DNA of 7,057 nucleotides, taken from contig MAXR01000053.1 in NCBI GenBank assembly GCA_001751155.1, positions 160 to 7,216 of the forward strand. The letters run 5' to 3'. The DNA is from Desulfuromonadales bacterium C00003068 (GTDB taxonomy: Bacteria; Desulfobacterota; Desulfuromonadia; Desulfuromonadales; Desulfuromonadaceae). Position 1 is the stretch's first letter. Every line of letters begins with the position of its first letter. Of the stretch, positions 1 through 5,836 are shown piece after piece. The notes below the pieces were generated by a model that saw nothing but the letters and a program-made list of their open reading frames with translations, was not told the DNA's origin and made no database searches. Both the position numbers and the translations under genes were made by a program.

Positions 1-94
1 TACATGAAAAGATTCCTGTTTGCATTTCTTGATGCCTTAGTGCATTATCGATGTTTATCACGATCATAAATTCATTTCAAACAGGGAAATAACT

Positions 95-1855
95 ATGGCT
101 GGATCAATGAAAATGAGTGTACCTCCTGAACAGCGAGGTGATCGCCTGCAACATCAGGATGCATTTAATCGCACCCAAAATAATGTTATGGGTGATGGCG
201 TAATGTCGGTTGATAACGATGGTAGGGTATTGCTCAGTGACCGGGTGATCCGTCAAAATCTCGATATTCACCCAGGGCACTTAATTGCTGCACATTTTCC
301 TGAATTGTGGAATGAGATTCTCCAGACCTTGAATGATCGCCAACCACGCGCAGAGCTGACGGTCGAAAAAGAGGGGCAACAATTCCATGTCACCTTAAGT
401 CCGATCCTGAGTGGTGAACATATTCTTGGCGTTATTTGCGTGTTTTCTGAAAATACCGAACTGGGTGCTATTACTCGGAAAATGCGTACTTTCAGGGAGT
501 TGTCTCGCGAACTGTCGGAGATTGTTGATTCCTGTTACGAGGGGCTGTGGATCTGTGATGGCCAAGCGAATGTCATCCGTATTAACCCCGCATCGGCACG
601 AATTAACAATGTCGTTCCCGAAGATATGATCGGCCGCAACATGGTTGATCTGGTGTTGGAGGGTGTTATTGATCGTTCGGCATCGTTAGAGGTGATTGAA
701 AAACGTGAAGTGGTCAACTTTATGCGCACCACCAACGAGGGCCGACGAGTGCTTAATGTTGGCACACCGATCTTTGATGATCATGGCGAGATCGTTAAAG
801 TGGTGGTGAGTGAGCGCGATATTACCGAGAGTGATGAGATGCAGCGCCAGTTGGATGAGCAATCGGCTATTAACTCGCAGTTCCAGTGTCAAATTTTAGA
901 GATGCAACATGCCGAACTCGCCTCAACTAAGGTGGTGGCCAAAAGTCCCGCCATGGTGCGTGCTCTCAATCAGGCTCTTAAGGTTAGTCAGGCTGACTCG
1001 TCGGTGCTGATCCTTGGTGAATCGGGGGTAGGCAAGGGGTTGTTTGCTGATTTGATCCACGTTCATTCGCGCCGTAGCAAGAAGCCGTTGATCAAAATCA
1101 ACTGTGGCGCTATTCCTGAAACCCTCATTGAATCCGAGCTGTTCGGCCATGAAAAAGGTGCTTTTACCGGTGCTCAGTCGGCTAAACCCGGTCATATCGA
1201 ATTGGCTGATGGCGGTATTCTTTTCCTCGATGAGATCGCTGAGTTGCCGCTGGCTTCACAAGTGAAATTGCTACGCTTTCTTGAAGATGGCGAGGTGATG
1301 CGACTCGGTGCAACAAAGTCGAAAACCGTCAATGTGCGGATTGTTGCGGCCACCCACGGTAATCTCGAAAAAATGGTGGAGGACAAATTGTTTCGCCTCG
1401 ACCTCTATTACCGCTTGAACGTTATCCCGCTGCACATCCCGTCACTCAAAGAGCGGCGTGATTGTATCTTGCCGCTCGTTCAGCACTATATTGACATGTT
1501 TAGTGCTAAAAATGGGGTGGAGAAGCGGGTCACCCATGCCGCTATGGATGCGCTATTGGATTACGAATGGCCGGGGAACGTGCGCCAGTTAATGAATATT
1601 TGCGAGCGGATGTTGGTGATGTCTGATGGTGAAGTGATTGATATTCAGGATCTGCCGCAAAATATTGTCAGCAACATCACCCACGGACCATTACGCAGCG
1701 AGCAAATGACCCTGCAACAGGCCATCGATAGCTTTGAGCGTTCTATTTTGATCGAGTCCATGGAAAAACATGGCAATCAGTATCGGGTTGCTGAAGCTCT
1801 AGGGGTGAATCAGTCTACAATTGCCCGCAAACTTAAGCGCTATCGTATCCGTTAG
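95..1855 (+). CDS. sigma-54-dependent transcriptional activator (PAS-PAS-AAA+-Fis HTH)
   Basis: A cytoplasmic enhancer-binding activator of RNA polymerase carrying sigma-54; 586 residues. Residues about 27-120 look like a degenerate PAS domain and about 138-245 like a clearer PAS domain ending in the typical SERDITE. A probably helical linker (about 246-275) leads to the AAA+ domain (about 280-515). That domain has Walker A GESGVGKG at 308-315, the sigma-54 contact loop GAFTGA at 355-360, Walker B ending in D379-E380, and the sensor II motif WPGNVRQL at 492-499. A Fis-type helix-turn-helix occupies about 545-586. There is no receiver domain, so control is more likely by a ligand bound to PAS than by a histidine kinase. 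No membrane segment is seen. The ATG at 95 follows a modest AGGGA (83-87); ATGs at 110 and 116 have no better site. A sigma-54 promoter lies before the next gene, so that gene is the likely target (inference). The signal sensed cannot be read from sequence. Confidence 0.95.
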   Translation: MAGSMKMSVPPEQRGDRLQHQDAFNRTQNNVMGDGVMSVDNDGRVLLSDRVIRQNLDIHPGHLIAAHFPELWNEILQTLNDRQPRAELTVEKEGQQFHVTLSPILSGEHILGVICVFSENTELGAITRKMRTFRELSRELSEIVDSCYEGLWICDGQANVIRINPASARINNVVPEDMIGRNMVDLVLEGVIDRSASLEVIEKREVVNFMRTTNEGRRVLNVGTPIFDDHGEIVKVVVSERDITESDEMQRQLDEQSAINSQFQCQILEMQHAELASTKVVAKSPAMVRALNQALKVSQADSSVLILGESGVGKGLFADLIHVHSRRSKKPLIKINCGAIPETLIESELFGHEKGAFTGAQSAKPGHIELADGGILFLDEIAELPLASQVKLLRFLEDGEVMRLGATKSKTVNVRIVAATHGNLEKMVEDKLFRLDLYYRLNVIPLHIPSLKERRDCILPLVQHYIDMFSAKNGVEKRVTHAAMDALLDYEWPGNVRQLMNICERMLVMSDGEVIDIQDLPQNIVSNITHGPLRSEQMTLQQAIDSFERSILIESMEKHGNQYRVAEALGVNQSTIARKLKRYRIR

Positions 1856-1861
1856 TTATGG

Positions 1862-1887
1862 GCGGATGCAGCGATGCATCCGCTTTT
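1862..1887 (+). terminator. intrinsic terminator after the sigma-54 activator gene
   Basis: A perfect 9-bp stem, GCGGATGCA (1862-1870) with TGCATCCGC (1875-1883), closes a GCGA loop of the stable GNRA type and is followed by TTTT (1884-1887). It starts 6 bp after the activator stop codon. It should separate the regulator transcript from the glutamate dehydrogenase transcript. Confidence 0.88.
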
Positions 1888-2023
1888 CAGTTTAAAATCC
1901 CGCTTCCGAGTACAACGTTCAATATCCCGCCCAAATTGTGAACCAATAAATTATTATCTCCGGCGATATTTTGCCTTGATTTTCTCTCCTGTGCAGCTGT
2001 CTGTTTAGCTAACTATCTGAATG

Positions 2024-2065
2024 TGCGACCTTTTTGTTCGTGTTGTGTTCTGAGTTGTCGCAACT
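2024..2065. promoter_or_regulatory. candidate upstream activator sites for the sigma-54 regulator
   Basis: TGCGAC at 2024-2029 is repeated in inverted orientation as GTCGCA at 2057-2062. The second copy sits in the 13-bp dyad AGTTG-TCG-CAACT (2053-2065). The centres are 33 bp apart, about three helical turns. They lie roughly 75 and 105 bp upstream of the transcription start expected from the sigma-54 promoter, the usual place for activator binding. The pattern is visible in the sequence; assigning it to the adjacent activator is inference. Only the second element has its own clear dyad. Confidence 0.4.
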
Positions 2066-2106
2066 GAGCGATAATCTTTGTCTGGTGTCCCTTTTTTTGC
2101 TCCAGC

Positions 2107-2121
2107 TGGCACAACTTATGC
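2107..2121 (+). promoter_or_regulatory. sigma-54 (-24/-12) promoter of the glutamate dehydrogenase gene
   Basis: The -24 element TGGCAC (2107-2112) is complete, and the -12 element is ATGC (2118-2121), followed by T, against the consensus TTGC. The invariant GG (2108-2109) and GC (2120-2121) are exactly 10 bases apart, as sigma-54 holoenzyme requires. Transcription should begin near 2133, giving a leader of about 200 nt. A gene for a sigma-54 activator lies immediately upstream, which strengthens the call. Confidence 0.75.
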
Positions 2122-2316
2122 TGTTTACACTAAGTCAATGTGTCACTCCACCTTCCTTAGTATATCCCATGTTTTGAGCCGATAGTTCGGTATCAACATG
2201 ATGGGGTAAGTGGGGTGGATGTGGTTTGTTTTGATGATGGCGATGGTGTGACGGTGTGCGTGTTGTCATGTTTTTCGCCCGGGAACTGCGTGAGTGGTTC
2301 CATGGTTAAATTCAAT

Positions 2317-2322
2317 AAGGAG
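2317..2322 (+). promoter_or_regulatory. ribosome binding site setting the glutamate dehydrogenase start
   Basis: AAGGAG lies 9 bases before the ATG at 2332. The in-frame upstream ATGs at 2215 and 2302 lack a properly spaced purine-rich site, so 2332 is preferred. Confidence 0.75.
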
Positions 2323-2331
2323 AACAGCAAA

Positions 2332-5300
2332 ATGAGCGTATCGAACAATCTGGCTGTTGACGAAGATGTGGACCCTCAGGGGGTAGAGTTTTGTCAGGCA
2401 GCAAAAGAGAAGTCACAACTTCTTGATGCAAATCTCGACTGGCTACACAGCAATATGCACCCCTATTTTTTCATCACCATGAAAAACGAAGCTGAAGCGG
2501 TTGCCATGTTGGCGTACGGTTTACAGGGGATGGTTGAAAACCGAAGGATGATCCTTGCCGATCGTGCAAAGACCCTTATCTTGGCTTGCTTAAATAAGCC
2601 GGGAACCCTTTATGAAACCCTGAACCATATCCAAAATCGTCAAGTTTCTTATGCTGACTTTTCCGAGTCACGCGTTGTATTACCCGGCTGTGAACATTCT
2701 CTCGAAGTTCAGAAGTTTGAGTTCGATCGTAAAACGAACGACGAAATTGCTTCAGCCCCTGCACCAAAAATCCCCACCAGTGTTAAACATCAAATCACCG
2801 AAGCGATAAAAAAGCATTATCCCGAATTTGATCACGACCAGCGCCATAAATTGATGGCGATTGTTTGGTTAAACAATCACGACTATATTCTTAATTCACC
2901 TCCACGCCGTGTCGCGCAAATTCTGTGGTTGTACCAGCAATGCATTGAACACGAAGGTATCTACCTTGATGTTGAGCCGACTGATGATGCGGACGGGGCA
3001 GATCGTGGTCAAGGTTCACGGTTGTTCTTTGGTGTTGGTAACCCGCCTGAGCGTGGCTTCTTACCGCAGGTGGTTGAAGTGTTCAAGCGCTTCAATGTCA
3101 CTATTGATCGTGCGTACAGTCTGACCATCAGTAATGGTGTTCATCCCTATTTTCTATCGACCTTCTATGTCAAAACGGCCGATGGTCAACCGATTGAGCG
3201 CGATTCTCAGCTGTTCCGACGGTTACAAAAAGAGCTGTACAATACCCAGATCCTCCGTTCCTGTTCACAGACCTACCGCGAATTGGTATCTACTGGTTTG
3301 GCTACCGGTACCGACGCGTCGTTTGTCAGTGCCATGATCTGCTTCTGCCACACCAATATGGCCCATACCCACCCCGATAGTTTCGATCTCGAAGGGATCA
3401 CCCGGGCGTTCCACAACCATCACAATATTTCCTTGCAACTGGTTAAGTTGTTCCGTACCCGCTTTCAGCCAGAACTTGAGGAGCGTGAGAAAAACTATCA
3501 GGAGCAGTTACAGCAGACCGAGCAGATGATTGAGCAGTACAATACTGGTCGACGTTTCCTCGATGATTTCCGCCGCAAAATCTTCCGTTGTGCGCTGATC
3601 TTTATTCGTAATACCTTGAAAACTAACTTCTTTGTTCGTGAGAAGCACGCTCTGGCGTTCCGTCTCGATCCAAAGTATCTCGATGAGTTGGGCGAAGAAT
3701 ACACCTGCGACCTTCCCGCTGATCGTCCGTTCCGCGTCACCTTCTTCCATGGTCGTTTTGGTGCTGGTTTCCATATCGGTTTTTCCGATATTGCCCGTGG
3801 CGGTTGGCGTACCCTGATCACTCAAGGGCGCGACGATTATGTCACCGCAGCCAACACTATCTTCCGGGAGAACTATGTTCTCGCCCACACTCAGCATTTG
3901 AAGAACAAAGATATCTATGAGGGTGGTTCGAAGATGGTTACCGTACTCGATGCCGGTGGTGAGCAGAATCAAGAAGCGGTGATCGCGCGTCTGTATAAAT
4001 TACAATTCGGTTTCATCAACGCCTTTCTCGATATCTATGTCACTGAAGATGGTCGCGCCAAAGACCCACGTGTGGTCGATTACTATGGTGAAGATGAGCC
4101 GATTGAACTTGGCCCCGATGAAAACATGCACGACAGCATGGTTGAGTTGGTCGCGCGTCAAGCTGTTAAGCGCGGCTATCTACTCGGCAGCGGTATCATG
4201 TCGAGTAAAGAGGTCGGCATTAACCATAAGGAATATGGTGTCACCTCTATCGGTGTGGTGCGTTGTGCCGAAGTGGCGATGGCGAAAATGGGCATCGACA
4301 TGCATAGCCAACCGTTCAGCGTCAAATTGACTGGCGGGCCTAACGGTGACGTTGCTGGTAACGCCATGGCGTTGATGTTGGAGCGTTGCCCGAAAGTCAG
4401 TATCCGCCTAGTTGTTGACGGAACCGGTGCCATGTTCGATCCTGAAGGTGCCGATCATGAGGCGTTGGCGAACGTTCTCCTCAAAGAGGATATTGAAGGC
4501 TACGATCCGAATGCATTACACCCCGGCGGCTTCATTCTCTACCGTGGACAGACTCGTCGCGATGGTCTGCGTGAGTTGTTTAAAAAGGTTGTCTGCGATG
4601 ATAAAGGTATTCACGAGCAGTGGATCACCAACGATGAGTTCTATCGCGAGTACAACAGCCTGATGTTCACCGTTAAGACGGATCTATTTATTCCTGCTGG
4701 TGGTCGTCCTGAAACACTCGACATAGATAACTACGAGCGTTTCTTCGACGCCGATGGCGAGAGTAGTGCTAAGCTGATTGTTGAAGGGGCGAACTCCTTC
4801 ATCACTCCTGCGGCGCGAGTGGCGTTGCAGAAGCGGGGCGTGATCATTATGCGCGATTCTTCAGCTAATAAGTGTGGCGTTATCTCATCTTCATATGAGA
4901 TCATCGCTAACTTGATGCTGACTAACCGTGAGTTCCTATCGCATAAAGAGGACTACGTCGCCGATGTCATTTCGATCCTTAATCGCCGTGCCAAGGACGA
5001 AGCGGAGCTGATCTTTAAGCGTCGCGATGAGCTGGGTGCGTCGGTACTGTTTACCGAGATCTCTGATCAGATTAGTCACGAGATCAACGGTCACTACGCG
5101 CGTTTGTTCAATTACTTCCAAAGTAATCCTGAGCTGTGCGAGAAGTTGCTCTATCGCAAGGCGATTCTTCAGCATCTGCCGAATATCATCAGCGATAATG
5201 CGCGCTTCCGTAAGCGGATCGACAATTTGCCAGTTAAGATCAAGTACGCCATTCTCGCCAGTGAGATTGCGTCGTCCATGGTCTATCACAGCAATGAGCA

Positions 5301-5355
5301 AGACGCCTTTGGTGAGCTGATCGAAAGCCATCTGGCGCGGATGACCGCAGCATAA
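2332..5355 (+). CDS. NAD-type glutamate dehydrogenase, large GDH2-like (115 kDa) class
   Basis: Catalyses oxidative deamination of glutamate to 2-oxoglutarate and ammonia, probably with NAD+; cytoplasmic. It has 1007 residues, far longer than the ~450-residue hexameric enzymes and close to the ~1000-residue fungal GDH2 type. The N-terminal third holds ACT-like regulatory segments (about 231-310, possibly also about 43-110) and a glutamine-rich coiled-coil stretch (about 382-410). The catalytic half has GRFGAGFHIGFSD (474-486), the lysine-containing KNKDIYEGGSKM (524-535), the nucleotide-binding TGGPNGDVAGN (667-677), VEGANSF (817-823) and DSSANKCGV (842-850), all closely resembling yeast GDH2 as I remember it. 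The open frame extends 39 codons upstream to 2215, but ATG 2332 has AAGGAG at good spacing. A sigma-54 promoter precedes it and a hairpin follows. Substrate and NAD preference are inferred from family; a related amino acid cannot be wholly excluded. Confidence 0.92.
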   Translation: MSVSNNLAVDEDVDPQGVEFCQAAKEKSQLLDANLDWLHSNMHPYFFITMKNEAEAVAMLAYGLQGMVENRRMILADRAKTLILACLNKPGTLYETLNHIQNRQVSYADFSESRVVLPGCEHSLEVQKFEFDRKTNDEIASAPAPKIPTSVKHQITEAIKKHYPEFDHDQRHKLMAIVWLNNHDYILNSPPRRVAQILWLYQQCIEHEGIYLDVEPTDDADGADRGQGSRLFFGVGNPPERGFLPQVVEVFKRFNVTIDRAYSLTISNGVHPYFLSTFYVKTADGQPIERDSQLFRRLQKELYNTQILRSCSQTYRELVSTGLATGTDASFVSAMICFCHTNMAHTHPDSFDLEGITRAFHNHHNISLQLVKLFRTRFQPELEEREKNYQEQLQQTEQMIEQYNTGRRFLDDFRRKIFRCALIFIRNTLKTNFFVREKHALAFRLDPKYLDELGEEYTCDLPADRPFRVTFFHGRFGAGFHIGFSDIARGGWRTLITQGRDDYVTAANTIFRENYVLAHTQHLKNKDIYEGGSKMVTVLDAGGEQNQEAVIARLYKLQFGFINAFLDIYVTEDGRAKDPRVVDYYGEDEPIELGPDENMHDSMVELVARQAVKRGYLLGSGIMSSKEVGINHKEYGVTSIGVVRCAEVAMAKMGIDMHSQPFSVKLTGGPNGDVAGNAMALMLERCPKVSIRLVVDGTGAMFDPEGADHEALANVLLKEDIEGYDPNALHPGGFILYRGQTRRDGLRELFKKVVCDDKGIHEQWITNDEFYREYNSLMFTVKTDLFIPAGGRPETLDIDNYERFFDADGESSAKLIVEGANSFITPAARVALQKRGVIIMRDSSANKCGVISSSYEIIANLMLTNREFLSHKEDYVADVISILNRRAKDEAELIFKRRDELGASVLFTEISDQISHEINGHYARLFNYFQSNPELCEKLLYRKAILQHLPNIISDNARFRKRIDNLPVKIKYAILASEIASSMVYHSNEQDAFGELIESHLARMTAA

Positions 5356-5366
5356 ACCCTAACCGA

Positions 5367-5405
5367 GACTCCGCAAACCCTGTGCAAGCAGCGGTTTGCG
5401 GAGTC
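5367..5405 (+). terminator. hairpin after glutamate dehydrogenase, probable (leaky) terminator
   Basis: A perfect 13-bp stem, GACTCCGCAAACC (5367-5379) with GGTTTGCGGAGTC (5393-5405), encloses a 13-nt loop that can add a short CTG/CAG pairing. The bases that follow (AGTTCTATTT) form only a broken T-tract. Termination may therefore be partial, or the hairpin may mainly protect the 3' end of the dehydrogenase message. It begins 11 bp after the stop codon. Confidence 0.7.
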
Positions 5406-5433
5406 AGTTCTATTTATGATAAACGGAAGCACC

Positions 5434-5440
5434 AAGGAGG
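5434..5440 (+). promoter_or_regulatory. strong ribosome binding site of the MoaD-like gene
   Basis: AAGGAGG is a full anti-16S match. It leaves only 3 bases to the ATG at 5444 but 6 bases to the adjacent in-frame ATG at 5447, which favours the second codon as the real start. Confidence 0.75.
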
Positions 5441-5443
5441 ATA

Positions 5444-5671
5444 ATGATGCAAATAAAAATCAAACTGGTCGGTGCATTACGCTTGGAACGCTTCAAGGAG
5501 CTGGTCCATGAAGTTCCTGAAGGGACAAAGATCATTGAGTTGATTGAACAGTTTAAAATTCCGCGTCGTATCCTCGGTATTGTGTTGATCAATGGCCTCC
5601 ATGCTACCTTGGAGCATGAAGTTCAACATGAAGACACTGTTTCACTTTTGCCCATTCTCGGTGGTGGTTAG
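5444..5671 (+). CDS. MoaD/ThiS-family small sulfur-carrier protein
   Basis: A 75-residue protein (74 if translation starts at the second of two adjacent ATGs, 5447, which has the better ribosome-binding-site spacing). It has the size and pattern of the ubiquitin-like beta-grasp fold: an opening strand (IKIKLVGALR), a central helix with IIELIEQF, and a strand reading VLINGL. The end reads DTVSLLPILGGG. The terminal Gly-Gly of this family is adenylated by a MoeB/ThiF-type enzyme and turned into a thiocarboxylate that donates sulfur. In MoaD the sulfur builds the dithiolene of molybdopterin, the ligand of molybdenum or tungsten. The tungsten-enzyme-type gene follows 165 bp downstream on the same strand with no terminator between, which suggests a dedicated carrier for that cofactor rather than for thiamine (inference). 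No MoeB or MoaE is visible here. A TATGAT (5415-5420) could be a -10 element, but no good -35 box goes with it. Confidence 0.88.
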   Translation: MMQIKIKLVGALRLERFKELVHEVPEGTKIIELIEQFKIPRRILGIVLINGLHATLEHEVQHEDTVSLLPILGGG

Positions 5672-5836
5672 TGATTGGTGGTTGATGGGTAGTGGCTAGT
5701 GCAGATAAAGTGACAGGATTAACTGCATGGATCACTGGGCATCAGCATTTCAACGCTGAAGACCATTCAATGTGGCTGAAAGTTCAGTCGTGTCAGATTA
5801 CAAAATAGTCCCAATAACTATTGGAGAAGGAACATA
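5672..5836 (+). other. structured 165-nt gap between the MoaD-like gene and aor
   Basis: No reading frame with a ribosome binding site is seen here and there is no T-tract terminator, so the two flanking genes are probably co-transcribed. The first part is a G/T-rich degenerate repeat with TAGTG at 5669, 5690 and 5697. Further on are CTGAAAGTTCAG (5776-5787), able to form a short hairpin, and two competing hairpins at 5804-5824 next to the aor ribosome binding site. No GG-N10-GC sigma-54 promoter was found in it. Confidence 0.5.
5804..5830 (+). promoter_or_regulatory. aor ribosome binding site with overlapping alternative hairpins
   Basis: GGAGAAGG (5823-5830) lies 6 bases before the ATG at 5837. 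Directly upstream, AATAGT (5804-5809) can pair with ACTATT (5817-5822), leaving the site free. Alternatively CCAAT (5811-5815) can pair with ATTGG (5820-5824), covering its first two G bases. The two pairings exclude each other. Both are short and AU-rich, so a regulatory role is only a possibility; the ribosome binding site itself is solid. Confidence 0.5.

Larger units (their letters stand above)
1856..2331. other. gene-free regulatory gap between activator and glutamate dehydrogenase
   Basis: I see no convincing gene on either strand in these 476 bp. In order, the gap holds the activator's terminator (1862-1887), an AT-rich stretch with a TTAGCTAA palindrome (2005-2012), two related GTCGCA-type elements in opposite orientation (2024-2029 and 2057-2062), a T-run (2092-2098), a sigma-54 promoter (2107-2121), and a leader of about 200 nt ending in the dehydrogenase ribosome binding site. 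The leader matches no riboswitch class that I recognise. Confidence 0.6.

Noticed and set aside
1..69. Open frame from the window edge to TAA at 67-69, possibly the end of an upstream gene or a 21-codon peptide from ATG 4
   Set aside because: Too short to judge, resembles nothing I recognise and shows no ribosome binding site; left unannotated.
2084..2100. Second sigma-54-like pair, TGG near 2083 with TTTGC at 2096-2100
   Set aside because: GG and GC are 13 bases apart instead of 10; the neighbouring 2107-2121 site has exact spacing.
2138..2185. 16-codon reading frame in the dehydrogenase leader, a possible leader peptide
   Set aside because: Its ATG lies about 5 bases from the predicted transcript start, has no ribosome binding site, and shows no run of a regulatory amino acid.
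3508..3972. 154-codon open frame on the minus strand
   Set aside because: It lies wholly inside the conserved catalytic region of the glutamate dehydrogenase and its product has no family features; a shadow frame.
5415..5420. TATGAT as a -10 box of a moaD-aor promoter
   Set aside because: No acceptable -35 element at 16-18 bp; the sequence there is the hairpin arm. Kept only as a remark.
5672..5836. Moco/Tuco-type riboswitch before aor
   Set aside because: The context is tempting, but I cannot identify the conserved core of that motif by eye, so it is not annotated as such.
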